A stretch of DNA of 64,000 bases from Bacteroidota bacterium (GCA_024103355.1 JAGFIU010000016.1:36291-100290), one strand, 5' to 3'; positions 1 through 9,255 are shown, counted from the stretch's first letter. Notes: generated by a model from the letters alone, not told the origin. Numbers and translations: made by a program.

Positions 1-384
1 ATAGATATTCTCAACAGCACAAGCGACAGCACAAATTTCTTCTATCTCCGGGACCCTTCTTTCTTTGTCCCTAATCATGCAAACGGCAATAATGTGTGAA
101 ACTTCAGAAGGAATTTGTTTTATTTTCTGTATTCTTGTGTCCTCAATCTCATTAGATTGAGGAAAACTATTAAGATGAATTTTAAGAATTTCATCACAAA
201 GTTTTTGTAACGAATTTTCTGAAAAAACTTTGAAGAACCAAGGAAAGGTGAGTTTATGGGTTGGTGCTTGGTGAGCACAATCTAATAGATATTTAATAAT
301 ATCATCTGAAACTCTCTCTCCCGTAAATTCTTTTCTAAAATGTGACCTGCGAGATTTGAGAATCTCAAGAATGTCAATATCCAT
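1..384 (-). CDS. Nitroreductase family protein (3' end cut by window edge)
   Basis: Reading the minus strand from the ATG at 384 gives 128 open residues that run off the left edge. The start MDIDILEILKSRRSHFRKEF followed by a region containing HQAPTHKLTFPWFFKVF matches the N-terminal part of the nitroreductase/FMN reductase fold (the R-R-S and APTHKL positions contact FMN in the family). These enzymes are cytoplasmic FMN-dependent NAD(P)H oxidoreductases; the substrate cannot be told. It starts only 10 bp after the stop of the upstream trkA-like gene, so the two are probably co-transcribed. Family assignment is firm; specific function is unknown. Confidence 0.8.
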   Translation of the reverse strand, partial: MDIDILEILKSRRSHFRKEFTGERVSDDIIKYLLDCAHQAPTHKLTFPWFFKVFSENSLQKLCDEILKIHLNSFPQSNEIEDTRIQKIKQIPSEVSHIIAVCMIRDKERRVPEIEEICAVACAVENIY

Positions 385-394
385 TGTAAAGCTT

Positions 395-1087
395 TTAGGA
401 GTTAAATTCAATAAATCTTTCAATATCTGATTGTTTTCCCAAAACAATCAATGCGTCTCTTTCATATACAACTAAATCTTTTTGAGGAACTCCCAACAGA
501 TGGTATTCCGTTAATAATTGTTTGTCTTTTTCAACTTCAAAAGGTCGCTTAATTGTTATTAAATTTAGGTTATAGTCTTCAGAAAATCTAATCTCGCCAA
601 CGGTTTTGTTACAAACACTTCTTGGAGGAGATAATTCAACTATTTCAAAATCATCAGGGAGTTGAAGAAATGTTTTTACATTAGGGTGAATTAGTCTTTC
701 GGCAACAATCTGACCAACTTCTTCTTCAGGATTGAATATTTCAGTAATCCCAATTCTTTGCAATATGAGGGTCTGGTGTTCTGAAGCGGTTCTTGATATT
801 ATCCTATTGACTTTGAGTTCAAGTAGATTGACTACTGAAAGCAAAAGTGCCTCAAAATTTTCTCCTATAGCCACAATTACTGCATCCATATCCTTTATTC
901 TTAAGGATTCGAGGGAACGAAGATGTGTTGCGTCTGCTTGCACTGCATGTGCAACATCATCCTTTAATGCGTCAACACGCATAGCATCTTCATCAATGGC
1001 GATTACTTCAGCTCCCCTAAGAGATAAATACCTTGCTATTTTTGAGCCAAATCTCCCTAATCCTATTACAGCAAAACGTGAGTTCAT
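395..1087 (-). CDS. TrkA/KtrA-type potassium channel regulatory protein
   Basis: A 230-residue cytoplasmic protein with an N-terminal Rossmann RCK/TrkA-N domain (residues 1-120: nucleotide motif GLGRFG near residue 9, acidic residue after the second strand in VIAIDED) and a C-terminal TrkA-C domain (about 140-225). Proteins of this size are single-RCK gating subunits, like KtrA, that bind NAD(H) or ATP and control a TrkH/KtrB potassium channel. No channel gene is in the window; the neighbour upstream is divergent, so the partner must lie elsewhere. The start is supported by a TAAGTTTG box 8 nt upstream. A nitroreductase gene follows after 10 bp. Confidence 0.9.
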   Translation of the reverse strand: MNSRFAVIGLGRFGSKIARYLSLRGAEVIAIDEDAMRVDALKDDVAHAVQADATHLRSLESLRIKDMDAVIVAIGENFEALLLSVVNLLELKVNRIISRTASEHQTLILQRIGITEIFNPEEEVGQIVAERLIHPNVKTFLQLPDDFEIVELSPPRSVCNKTVGEIRFSEDYNLNLITIKRPFEVEKDKQLLTEYHLLGVPQKDLVVYERDALIVLGKQSDIERFIEFNS

Positions 1088-1095
1088 TCAGCGCT

Positions 1096-1103
1096 CAAAC
1101 TTA
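1096..1103 (-). promoter_or_regulatory. TAnnTTTG box of the trkA-like gene
   Basis: TAAGTTTG on the minus strand, 8 nt before the ATG at 1087. It matches the Bacteroidota -7 element; no clear -33 element is visible. The distance implies a transcript with little or no leader. Confidence 0.45.
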
Positions 1104-1154
1104 GTTCTTTTACTTTTAGGTAGTTATTTTTATTATGGAAAATTTATTTGAGAC

Positions 1155-1162
1155 TATCTTTG
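1155..1162 (+). promoter_or_regulatory. TAnnTTTG box of the rhomboid gene
   Basis: TATCTTTG, ending 16 nt before the ATG at 1179. Exact match to the Bacteroidota -7 consensus; no convincing -33 element. Confidence 0.45.
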
Positions 1163-1178
1163 TAAATAATATATCGAT

Positions 1179-1802
1179 ATGCAAAAGATAAAGTTTTCAT
1201 TGTTCATTTCTGCTTCATTGTCATTGGTCATTCTATTTTTTTTTATTTTACAACATGGCTTTGAATGTATTAATATGCATGATTTCGCAATCGTTCCTAA
1301 TCGTTGGAAACAGTTCTATGGCATATTTACTACAGTTTTCGTTCACGCGAATTTTCAGCATTTTTTATTTAACATTACTCCTTTCTTTGTTTTAGTATGT
1401 ATGCTTGTTTACTTCTATATGAATATTTCTATTTGGGTGTTTTTGTTTATCTGGTTTTTTGGAGGTGTTGGAGTGTTTTTTTTTGGAGAACCAGGCTATC
1501 ATATTGGTGCAAGCGGAATTGTTTTTGGATTAATAGCTTTTCTTATTAGCAGCGGATTTATTAGACAGAATAGAGCATTACTAACAGTGTCGTTAATTGT
1601 CACGGCATTCTACGGAAGCTCACTTATTGGAGTATTTCCTAATGCCCAAGGTATAAGTTGGGAAGGACATCTCTTTGGATCGATTTCTGGAGTTATATCT
1701 GCTCTATTGTGGAGAAATATTGGCCCCAGTAAGGATATTCATCTGTTTTTTATAAATAAAAAAAGTCAAGAAGATGATGAATATATTAAATTCTCTTCTT
1801 GA
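1179..1802 (+). CDS. Rhomboid family intramembrane serine protease
   Basis: A 207-residue multi-pass membrane protein. The rhomboid hallmarks are present: H56-A-N-F-Q-H-x-x-x-N around residues 56-65 in the first conserved helix, catalytic serine in G-A-S-G (S112), and the partner histidine in W-E-G-H (H164). It would cleave transmembrane substrates within the inner membrane; the substrate is not known. The N terminus has a single hydrophobic helix (about 6-24) before the core. It is monocistronic, with its own TAnnTTTG box, and its last codons form the left side and stop of a strong hairpin terminator. The assignment is secure from the catalytic dyad. Confidence 0.92.
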   Translation: MQKIKFSLFISASLSLVILFFFILQHGFECINMHDFAIVPNRWKQFYGIFTTVFVHANFQHFLFNITPFFVLVCMLVYFYMNISIWVFLFIWFFGGVGVFFFGEPGYHIGASGIVFGLIAFLISSGFIRQNRALLTVSLIVTAFYGSSLIGVFPNAQGISWEGHLFGSISGVISALLWRNIGPSKDIHLFFINKKSQEDDEYIKFSS

Positions 1803-1811
1803 CTTTTTTTT
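1758..1811. terminator. Bidirectional rho-independent terminator
   Basis: A long inverted repeat: A-rich arm plus GTCAAGAAGA at about 1758-1774 pairs with TCTTCTTGAC plus a T run at about 1794-1810. The right arm contains the rhomboid stop codon (TGA, 1800-1802). T runs on both strands suit the convergent rhomboid and FKBP genes. Confidence 0.8.
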
Positions 1812-1822
1812 AATTAAAAGTG

Positions 1823-2521
1823 TTACTTAATATCGAACATCTCTATTCTGTACATTAAAGCTTTGTTAGGTGGCATACCACGAAGTTGAGGATTTTTTCC
1901 AAATCCTAATTCATATGGAACATAGAATTCATATATGGCACCCGGACGCATCATTTGAAGCCCCTCAACCATTCCTGGCCACGCGGCAGATACGGGCACT
2001 TCTATGGGGTCTACCATATCTTTTGTGTCCTCAAAAACTTTGCCATCGGGTAATTCAACACGTAAGTGAATTACTACTGTATCTGTAATGTTTGGATTCG
2101 CTCCTTCTCCTTCTTTAATTACTTTCCATAATAAACCGGTTTCAGTTTTTTGAACACCCTTTTCAGATGATTTTTTGCTTATAAAATCGGCACTCTCTTT
2201 AATATTTTTCTCGGAAGAAGCTTCTTGTACAATCGCTAAATGTCTTTTTACAATATCTTCATATAAATCAGGTGTGATAATCCAGCCGGAGTCTTTAAAA
2301 AATGCTTCTTTCATCCCTGCTATTAATGCATCAAAGTTGAGATCGGTGAGTTCTCTTTCTTTGAGTTGGAGTCCATAATTAAAACCTGCTGCGAAACTAA
2401 ATGAGTCTTTAAGAGTAGAAAGATCTGCATTTCCTGTTGATTTGTTTTTTTTGTCACATGAGCCGACCGTGAATACAAGGGCTATGCTTATTGCTGCCCA
2501 AACAATTTTGATTTTTTTCAT
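1823..2521 (-). CDS. FKBP-type peptidyl-prolyl cis-trans isomerase, lipoprotein
   Basis: The best start is the ATG at 2521, which begins a lipoprotein signal peptide (MKKIKIVWAAISIALVFTVG then SC at the lipobox); an upstream in-frame ATG at 2593 would add 24 non-signal residues and abuts a terminator. The product is 232 residues: an N-terminal helical dimerisation region as in FkpA/Mip, then a C-terminal FKBP domain starting around VVIHLRVELPDGKVFED and including W-P-G-M-V-E-G-L-Q. It should act as a proline isomerase/chaperone anchored on the periplasmic side of a membrane. Flavobacterial GldI is a related FKBP lipoprotein, and gldJ is the upstream neighbour, but this protein is longer than GldI, so I do not call it gldI. 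Confidence 0.88.
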   Translation of the reverse strand: MKKIKIVWAAISIALVFTVGSCDKKNKSTGNADLSTLKDSFSFAAGFNYGLQLKERELTDLNFDALIAGMKEAFFKDSGWIITPDLYEDIVKRHLAIVQEASSEKNIKESADFISKKSSEKGVQKTETGLLWKVIKEGEGANPNITDTVVIHLRVELPDGKVFEDTKDMVDPIEVPVSAAWPGMVEGLQMMRPGAIYEFYVPYELGFGKNPQLRGMPPNKALMYRIEMFDIK

Positions 2522-2539
2522 ATTTATTAAAATGAGGGG

Positions 2540-2547
2540 CAAAAGTA
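2540..2547 (-). promoter_or_regulatory. TAnnTTTG box of the FKBP gene
   Basis: TACTTTTG on the minus strand, 18 nt before the ATG at 2521 and after the gldJ terminator. It supports independent transcription and the shorter start. Confidence 0.45.
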
Positions 2548-2593
2548 GAATTTTATTACTAATATAGTGTTGTTTGCTCTCTTTTATATTCAT

Positions 2594-2627
2594 AAAAAAA
2601 GCAGGTAGTTTCTTACCTGCTTTTTTT
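2594..2627. terminator. Rho-independent terminator after gldJ
   Basis: Perfect 14-bp inverted repeat, AAAAAAAGCAGGTA (2594-2607) with TACCTGCTTTTTTT (2614-2627), loop of 6. On the minus strand it lies 13 bp after the gldJ stop and separates gldJ from the FKBP gene. Confidence 0.85.
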
Positions 2628-2640
2628 ATGAATATAAATA

Positions 2641-4131
2641 CTATCGTTTCTTCTTTGAACCTGTAGATGGCAAATGTTTGTTTGCTTTAGGATTATTACC
2701 TACAGGCGAGCCAACTCGAATCATTGCACATCTAAATCCTAAAGTTGAGAGAGCTAATTCTTCATCAAGGAAACGTCTTGTTCCAGGGGCCATCCAATAT
2801 GCTCTGTCATTCCATGATGCACCTTTATAGATTCTTGCTTTATTATTTACAAGGGATGTAGTTCCGTATTCATATATTTGATCGCCACCCATATAGGTTT
2901 CTTCATCTTTATAGCCAATATTATCAGCTTTCTTATAGTTCCTCCGATTTACATTCTCTTCAATAGAAACTAATCTGTATTTTAATCTACCTAGTGAATC
3001 TTTTTCTTCAGGATCGCCATACTCATCCAATAATACAGTTTTAAAAACGTTTCCTCTAAAGGGATTAAAATCATCAAAATCTTCCCAATTTAAGGGTCTA
3101 TATACATCCATTACCCATTCGGACACGTTTCCTGCCATATTATATAACCCATAATCATTAGGCCAATAAGAATAAACCGGTGTTGTAATGAATCCGGCAT
3201 CGTTTAATTTACTTGCAATACCTGCTTGATCACCACGACCACGTTTGAAATTAGCCAACATTAATCCTCTTTCACGCTCAGTAGAACCTCTAGCCCATCT
3301 TACTGTCAAATCATTCCAAGGATAAATTTTATCTTGTTCTACATTTTCATTAACTGAATTTCCAATCAATGCTTTTGCAGCAAACTCCCATTCAGCTTCT
3401 GTAGGAAGTCTATACTCTGGGAGTAAAATACCATCCTCAACTTTTACCCTTCTTGTTGCTTTTTTCTTCTGACTATAATCTCTAGGTTGATACTTCTTCT
3501 TACCTAGTTTTGGAATATCATATAATCCTGATAAGTAGGAAGCAGTATTAAAATTGTTTTCCTCTAACTCTTGAACCGGATCATAAATCATGATACCTTC
3601 TCTGTCAAGAATCATAGTGTTTACTCTGTCAGTTCTCCATGCTGCAAAATCAGTTGCTTGAAGCCAATTTACACCAACTACCGGATAATCTTTGTAAGCG
3701 GGGTGGCGTAAGTAATATTCTACATAAGGCTCGTTAAATGCCAATTTGCTCCTCCAAACTAGAGTGTCTGGAAGTGCTTGATTGTAAACATCGTAATCTG
3801 GAAATACCCTGAGTAACCAATATAAGTACTCACGATATTGTTTGTTACTAATTTCTGTTTGATCCATATAGAATGAATTAACAGTAACACGTCTTTCCAG
3901 ATTGTCATATTTCCATTCAACATCTTGTTCTTTGGTTCCCATCACAAATGTACCACCTTCAACAAGAACTAATCCCGGTCCTGTTTCTTGTCCTGGGTAT
4001 TCATGGTCTTCAAATCCTCCCCATCTAGGGTCGTTGTAACCCCACCCTGTTGTTGCAGAACGCTTGCTGCATGATGAGAGGTAAACAACTGAGGAAAATA
4101 GAATAAGTGCAGAAATAAGTTTTGTTTTCAT
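2641..4131 (-). CDS. gldJ: Gliding motility / type IX secretion lipoprotein GldJ
   Basis: The ATG at 4131 starts a lipoprotein signal (MKTKLISALILFSSVVYLSS, cysteine next), giving 496 residues; the reading frame extends upstream to 4221 but that part is not signal-like. After TTGWGYNDPRWGGF comes a formylglycine-generating-enzyme-like (SUMF1/FGE) fold: G-L-V-L-V-E-G-G-T-F-V-M-G, MDQTEISNKQYREYL, YPVVGVNWLQA, RLPTEAEWEFAAK and, near the end, GASWNDRAYW and STLGFRCA. Length and the linker LPDTLVWR fit GldJ better than GldK. In Flavobacterium GldJ stabilises other Gld proteins and is needed for type IX secretion. It lies downstream of porP and opposite porU-porV, as in other Bacteroidota. Confidence 0.85.
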   Translation of the reverse strand: MKTKLISALILFSSVVYLSSCSKRSATTGWGYNDPRWGGFEDHEYPGQETGPGLVLVEGGTFVMGTKEQDVEWKYDNLERRVTVNSFYMDQTEISNKQYREYLYWLLRVFPDYDVYNQALPDTLVWRSKLAFNEPYVEYYLRHPAYKDYPVVGVNWLQATDFAAWRTDRVNTMILDREGIMIYDPVQELEENNFNTASYLSGLYDIPKLGKKKYQPRDYSQKKKATRRVKVEDGILLPEYRLPTEAEWEFAAKALIGNSVNENVEQDKIYPWNDLTVRWARGSTERERGLMLANFKRGRGDQAGIASKLNDAGFITTPVYSYWPNDYGLYNMAGNVSEWVMDVYRPLNWEDFDDFNPFRGNVFKTVLLDEYGDPEEKDSLGRLKYRLVSIEENVNRRNYKKADNIGYKDEETYMGGDQIYEYGTTSLVNNKARIYKGASWNDRAYWMAPGTRRFLDEELALSTLGFRCAMIRVGSPVGNNPKANKHLPSTGSKKKR

Positions 4132-4170
4132 GCTTTTTTCTCTAAATGTCTTATATAACTGATAAGGGGG

Positions 4171-4178
4171 CAAAAATA
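4171..4178 (-). promoter_or_regulatory. TAnnTTTG box before gldJ
   Basis: TATTTTTG on the minus strand, 39 nt before the gldJ ATG and inside the porP-gldJ gap. It suggests gldJ can be transcribed apart from porP. Confidence 0.4.
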
Positions 4179-4205
4179 TTGTTTTTATTTTAAAAAATGT
4201 TAAAA

Positions 4206-5210
4206 TTAAAATTCTGGACACCTAACTGGTTTAAATCTTTTTGGTACCTTAGGAATGCACCATTCTAATGTGGCTGTTACTTCGTGAGATACAGGTACAG
4301 CACTTCTTGCAGAAGAAACCGTGATATCGGTACTGTATGCAAATTTAAATCTGTCTTTTCTAAATCCAAAGAGTATCATTAAAGCATCAGAAGTTTTATA
4401 ATGTCCAAAAGCTTGACGAAACCATAAGCCTGTAACTAAAGGTCCTCTATTTATATAAAACCCGAGATTTAGCTGAGTAAAAGTTTCTTGGTTCATGAAT
4501 AGAATATTTGGTGATATAGTACTCTGAGCGTTTTTTCTCTTATCTAGAGGTATTACAGCTCCGGAATGAAATGTTAATCTTCTTGGTACTTTAGCATTTT
4601 CAGCATCACTATCATAAAAAGATTCCTTTGGCTCAACAATATTGTGAACCGCCAAACCAACATAAAATTTACTTGAATACCCGATTAAACCGGCAGCAAA
4701 ATTTGGGTACCGGATAATATCAGTTGAATGTACTTCGTTTGTTTTGTATATAAATCCTCTGATTGGATCTATCTGATCCGCCCATTTTAGGCTATTCCAA
4801 TCAATACTCTTTTGAGTATAAGTGCCTTGAATACCTGCTCTTAAATAGAAACCTCTTCTAACATCAAGAGGAAGAACATAGGCATAAATTCCACTCAAGG
4901 AGATATTTGTCAATTGGCCAGCACCTGCTCTGTCATACAGAGCCATAAATCCCAAACCTCCATTTATTTCGTCAATATGTTGATCGAAAGAGGCTACCAT
5001 GGTACGGTATGTTCCTGGCAAACCAGGCCATTGGTTTCTATAGCTTATTGAAAATCGCCCTGCAGCATTAAACGTACAAAATGCATTTCCGGCCATCGCT
5101 GGGTTTGTATATACAGGAGAGGCATAGAACTGTGTGAGTTCAGGGTCTTGTGCAAGTATATCTCCCTTGATTATAAAAAATAAACTTAAAATTAGTATGT
5201 ATCTCTTCAT
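4206..5210 (-). CDS. porP: Type IX secretion outer-membrane protein, PorP/SprF family
   Basis: A 334-residue protein with a signal peptide (MKRYILILSLFFIIKGDILA, then QDPELTQFYASP). The mature start D-P-x-x-(T)-Q-F-Y-x-x-P-x-x-x-N-P-A-x-A-G is the signature of the PorP/SprF family, followed by alternating beta strands that should form an outer-membrane barrel. Members support the type IX system; some bind the PorE-type or adhesin partners. Bacteroidota often carry many paralogues, so this may serve one substrate such as SprB-like adhesins or the core machine. It precedes gldJ by 74 bp on the same strand. Family call is secure; the exact paralogue role is not. Confidence 0.88.
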   Translation of the reverse strand: MKRYILILSLFFIIKGDILAQDPELTQFYASPVYTNPAMAGNAFCTFNAAGRFSISYRNQWPGLPGTYRTMVASFDQHIDEINGGLGFMALYDRAGAGQLTNISLSGIYAYVLPLDVRRGFYLRAGIQGTYTQKSIDWNSLKWADQIDPIRGFIYKTNEVHSTDIIRYPNFAAGLIGYSSKFYVGLAVHNIVEPKESFYDSDAENAKVPRRLTFHSGAVIPLDKRKNAQSTISPNILFMNQETFTQLNLGFYINRGPLVTGLWFRQAFGHYKTSDALMILFGFRKDRFKFAYSTDITVSSARSAVPVSHEVTATLEWCIPKVPKRFKPVRCPEF

Positions 5211-5235
5211 GTCAATGACATAATTATTATGGTTG

Positions 5236-5243
5236 CAAATATA
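5236..5243 (-). promoter_or_regulatory. TAnnTTTG box of porP
   Basis: TATATTTG on the minus strand, 25 nt before the porP ATG at 5210. Exact -7 consensus. Confidence 0.45.
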
Positions 5244-5350
5244 ATGAAAATCTCAATCTGAACAGTAAATATTATTGAGACTGTATTGCAAACGTAGATT
5301 ATTTGTCGATATTGCGTACTATTTTAATCTGAATATCGTTCCTTTGAAAA

Positions 5351-8300
5351 ATGAAATTTTGTGTTAGAGTGAGGTTAGCAATATTGTCAAATAATATATT
5401 GATTCTCATTAGTTTATTCCTTTGTGTTGGGGATTTGTATGCCCAAGAGTTTAAGAGGCAAATAGAATGGGATGAATTTAATATTATTAATAGTGATAGA
5501 GTTCCTTCTTGTTCTATCTGTGATATTAGTTTTAATGACGAAGATAAATATATGTCATACTTCTCAGAACGATTTGCAGGTTATTCAAATGAGAAATTTG
5601 AAGTTTTAATTATAGATGAAAGTACTTCTGTTCTCAATGTTACAGATAACATTAAATCGATTCTTCTAAGAAGTATTGAAAACTCAGATGCTAAGCCTTA
5701 TACTACTACACAGTATGAATCGGGTAATCCCTTTTTATATATTAGGTATAGGTTATTAAAAGTAATAGGGAACGAAATTTATAAAATAGAAGGGTTAACC
5801 ATTAAGATACAACCTAGGACTAATCCTCTTTTTTCACCTCCGATAATTAGTAGGGGACGTAGAAGTAGTTGGCCATCAATAAGTGCTCTTGCATCCGGGG
5901 AATGGTTTAGGGTTGCAGTTTCACATGAGGGAATTTTTAAGATGGACAAACCATTTTTGGAATCCTTGGGAATGAATCTAAATGGTATTGATCCGAGAAC
6001 TATAAAACTGTATAGCAATCATGGGAATATTTTGCCCGAGAAAAATAGTATTGAAAGACCCAAGGACTTAGTGCAAAATACTATCTTCGTTAAAGGAGAG
6101 GAAGATGGAAAGTTCGATGCGTCAGATTATATTCTTTTTTATGGGAATTCACCTAGTAAATTTGTTTATGATTCGGCAGCTAATGATTATGTTTACAGTA
6201 AAAATTATTATGCGAGAGAAACGATTTATTTTATTACCTTCGGAGGAGTGCAAGGTAAACGTGTAAGCACTCTAACTTCAGATAACAGTCAGACTCCAGA
6301 CATAGAGATAACTCAGTTTGACGATGTTTATAGACATGAAAAAGATTTGGTAAATCTAATTAAAACCGGGAAAATATGGTATGGAGAGCATTTTGATAGG
6401 GTACTAACTCATTCATTCTCACATGATTTTCCCAATAGGGTTTCCGGAAGCGATGTCAGAATTAAAACTATTATGGTTGCGCGTTCTTTATCTCCTTCAA
6501 GTTTTAATATGAATTTAGGAAATCATGCTGAAATTATTTCAATCCCTGCTTTAGGAACTTTAGATTATGAAAGTAGTGTAATTGCTACCCCAAATCCGAA
6601 AACCATTATTTTTTCTGGAGTAACAGGAAATTCTATCAATGTGAATATTACCTATGATAAACCATTATCAAGCAGTGAAGGATGGTGTGATTATCTCGAT
6701 ATTTTTGTAAGAAGAAATCTTATACACTCTGGAGGGCAAACAGTTTTTGCAAATTTATCTAGTACCCAAAATGATAAATCAAGGTTCAAATTACAAGGTT
6801 CCGATAATATTCAAATTTGGGATATTACAGACCCTTTGAATATTAAGATTCAGAATGCAGACTTTAATAATGATGAATATCAGTTTATTGCATCAACAAA
6901 GAATAAATTACGCAGATATATAAGTGCCTCCTCTTATTATACTCCAAAAGCTCTCTCTAAGATAAATAACCAAAATCTTCATGGTATTAGAGATATAGAT
7001 TATATTATAGTTTCACATCCTGATTTGATATCTGCCGCAGAGACCCTCGCGCAATTTCACAGAGATAATTCAGGGTTATCGGTTCGGGTTGTTACTACCA
7101 AAGAAATTTATAACGAGTTTTCACACGGGATTCAAGATGTAAGTGCTATCAGAGATTTTATTAAAATGCTGTGGGATGAGGCATCAACACAGAATAAGCG
7201 TCCTAAATATTTGTTACTTTTTGGAGATGCAAGTTATGATTATCTTGATATTATGGACAACAATACCAATATGGTTCCCACCTTTGAATCTATTGATTCC
7301 CATAATCCCGGAGTATCTTTCTGTTCAGATGATTATTTTGTATTGATGGATGATACAGAAGGGCAGATGGATGGTTTGTCAAATATTGGGATGCTTGATA
7401 TATCAGTCGGAAGAATAGTTGCAAATTCTATTACAGAAGCAGAGGCTGTTGTAAATAAAATTAAGAACTACTATAGCAAAGAGTCATTTGGAAATTGGAG
7501 AACAAATTTTACCTTCCTTGCGGATGATATGGATGAAAATTGGGAGAGAGAATTTATTGAATATAATGAAATTTATACTAAGAGAGTTGCAGATAAATAT
7601 CCCTTTGGATTATTTAATAAAATTTATTTAGATGCTTTTGAACAGAAGTCAATGGGAGGTGGCGAACGATACCCTAGTGCAGTAGAATCAATAAATAATA
7701 ATATAGAAAGAGGTACACTTTTATGGTCTTATAATGGTCATGGAGGACCATTTGGTCTTGCCTCAGAAAGAGTAATTGTAATTCCCCAAATCAACGCCTG
7801 GAGAAATTCAAATCGTCTCCCATTATTTGTTACGGCAACATGTGAGTTCTCACGTTTTGATGATCCTGCAATGGTATCAGGAGGCGAAAGCACATTGTTA
7901 AATCCCGATGGTGGTTCAATTGGATTGCTAACTACCATAAGATTGGTTTTAGTCAGTACCAACCGCGCAATTCAAGACTATATTTACAATAATTCATTCT
8001 ATATTAAGGACGAAAATGGATACACTCCAATTGGATTAATTTATAAGGAAACAAAGAATAGACCCATGCCTGGTTCCGGTGACAGATTTTTTACCTTTCT
8101 TGGTGATCCGGCAGTTAGATTGTCAATCCCAAGATATAAAATCGAATTGGACTCACTCAATGGAGTTCACATATCTGATTCAGGTGTAGATACATTAAAA
8201 GCTTTAGCTAAAGTAACTTTTAAGGGCAGAATATTAAATGATGATAATTCTTTGAAATCAGATTTTAATGGAGTAGTTTACCCTACAGTACTCGATAAAT

Positions 8301-9223
8301 TATCTGTTTCACAAACAAGAGCTAATGGAGGTAATTCTGAAATTATTGATTATAAAGTTCAAAATAACATCCTTTTTAGAGGCCGAGTTCAAGCCAAAAA
8401 TGGTAATTTTGAATTTACTTTTATAGTACCTAAGGATATAAATTATAGATTTGATAGCTCTCTCATATCTTTATATGCCGAAAATCAAATAACCGATGCA
8501 GCGGGATATGAGAAAAGAATCATAGTTGGAGGTGCGGCAGATAGTATAAGTAACGATAATATCGGCCCTACATTATCAATGTTTTTAAATGATTATAGCT
8601 TCATTAGTGGAGGTTTATCGAACTCAAGTCCAATGTTCATTGCCAAACTTTATGATGAAAATGGTATCAATACAGCCGGCTCAGGGATAGGGAGAGAAAT
8701 TATTGCGACACTAGATAAAGGTACGAAAAATGAGCGAAGTATACTATTAAATGAATATTATCAAGCAAATATGAATAGTTACCAAGAAGGAGAATTGCGT
8801 TACAGATTATCCAATCTATCTGCAGGAAAGCATACCATCACTCTTAAAGCCTGGGATGTTTATAATAACTCCTCTGAATCAGAACTAGAATTTGTTGTTG
8901 AAGAAAGCAAAGAATTAGTACTTAGTAACATCTTAAATTATCCTAATCCTTTTACTACACATACAACCTTTAATTTTGACCACAACAAACCAGGACAAGA
9001 TATTACCATTCAAATTCAGATAATGACAATCAGCGGCAAGGTAGTAAAGAGCTTCTATACAGAGATTGTCTCCCCCGATTCACATTTAAGTCCCTTTGAA
9101 TGGGATGCAAAAGATGAATTTGGAGACAAACTTTCTAGGGGGGTATATATATATAGGCTTAGAGCAAAATCAGGTGATGGGAAATGGGTAGAAAAATACG
9201 AAAAGCTCATGCTATTAAATTAA
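5351..9223 (+). CDS. porU: Type IX secretion sortase PorU (gingipain-family C25 peptidase)
   Basis: A 1290-residue exported protein: signal peptide 1-32, a long N-terminal beta-rich region, a peptidase C25 (gingipain) domain from about 550 to 920, and a C-terminal type IX-like domain from about 1190 (YPNPFTTHTTFNF). The catalytic dyad is visible: H797 in N-G-H-G-G and C831 in T-A-T-C-E-F. PorU sits on the outer face of the outer membrane bound to PorV, removes the C-terminal sorting domain of cargo and joins cargo to anionic LPS. Length fits the family (about 1150-1300). porV follows after 56 bp, and gldJ-porP diverges upstream, the usual neighbourhood. Confidence 0.95.
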   Translation: MKFCVRVRLAILSNNILILISLFLCVGDLYAQEFKRQIEWDEFNIINSDRVPSCSICDISFNDEDKYMSYFSERFAGYSNEKFEVLIIDESTSVLNVTDNIKSILLRSIENSDAKPYTTTQYESGNPFLYIRYRLLKVIGNEIYKIEGLTIKIQPRTNPLFSPPIISRGRRSSWPSISALASGEWFRVAVSHEGIFKMDKPFLESLGMNLNGIDPRTIKLYSNHGNILPEKNSIERPKDLVQNTIFVKGEEDGKFDASDYILFYGNSPSKFVYDSAANDYVYSKNYYARETIYFITFGGVQGKRVSTLTSDNSQTPDIEITQFDDVYRHEKDLVNLIKTGKIWYGEHFDRVLTHSFSHDFPNRVSGSDVRIKTIMVARSLSPSSFNMNLGNHAEIISIPALGTLDYESSVIATPNPKTIIFSGVTGNSINVNITYDKPLSSSEGWCDYLDIFVRRNLIHSGGQTVFANLSSTQNDKSRFKLQGSDNIQIWDITDPLNIKIQNADFNNDEYQFIASTKNKLRRYISASSYYTPKALSKINNQNLHGIRDIDYIIVSHPDLISAAETLAQFHRDNSGLSVRVVTTKEIYNEFSHGIQDVSAIRDFIKMLWDEASTQNKRPKYLLLFGDASYDYLDIMDNNTNMVPTFESIDSHNPGVSFCSDDYFVLMDDTEGQMDGLSNIGMLDISVGRIVANSITEAEAVVNKIKNYYSKESFGNWRTNFTFLADDMDENWEREFIEYNEIYTKRVADKYPFGLFNKIYLDAFEQKSMGGGERYPSAVESINNNIERGTLLWSYNGHGGPFGLASERVIVIPQINAWRNSNRLPLFVTATCEFSRFDDPAMVSGGESTLLNPDGGSIGLLTTIRLVLVSTNRAIQDYIYNNSFYIKDENGYTPIGLIYKETKNRPMPGSGDRFFTFLGDPAVRLSIPRYKIELDSLNGVHISDSGVDTLKALAKVTFKGRILNDDNSLKSDFNGVVYPTVLDKLSVSQTRANGGNSEIIDYKVQNNILFRGRVQAKNGNFEFTFIVPKDINYRFDSSLISLYAENQITDAAGYEKRIIVGGAADSISNDNIGPTLSMFLNDYSFISGGLSNSSPMFIAKLYDENGINTAGSGIGREIIATLDKGTKNERSILLNEYYQANMNSYQEGELRYRLSNLSAGKHTITLKAWDVYNNSSESELEFVVEESKELVLSNILNYPNPFTTHTTFNFDHNKPGQDITIQIQIMTISGKVVKSFYTEIVSPDSHLSPFEWDAKDEFGDKLSRGVYIYRLRAKSGDGKWVEKYEKLMLLN

Positions 9224-9247
9224 ATCTTAGATTGAACATATTTTAAA

Positions 9248-9255
9248 TAAATTTG
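9248..9255 (+). promoter_or_regulatory. TAnnTTTG box of porV
   Basis: TAAATTTG, 24 nt before the porV ATG at 9280 and inside the porU-porV gap; porV may have its own promoter in addition to read-through from porU. Confidence 0.45.

Noticed and set aside
732..1151. Open frame of 139 codons on the plus strand opposite the trkA-like gene
   Set aside because: It mirrors a well-supported gene, has Ser/Thr-rich non-protein-like composition and no motif; an antisense shadow.
1823..2521. FKBP lipoprotein as GldI
   Set aside because: It is longer, with an FkpA/Mip-type N-terminal domain; the link rests only on proximity to gldJ.
2641..4131. Assignment of the SUMF1-fold lipoprotein as GldK/PorK
   Set aside because: The motif order and linker (GGF after the lipobox region, L-P-D-T-L-V-W-R) and position beside porU-porV fit GldJ; GldK normally precedes gldLMN, which are absent.
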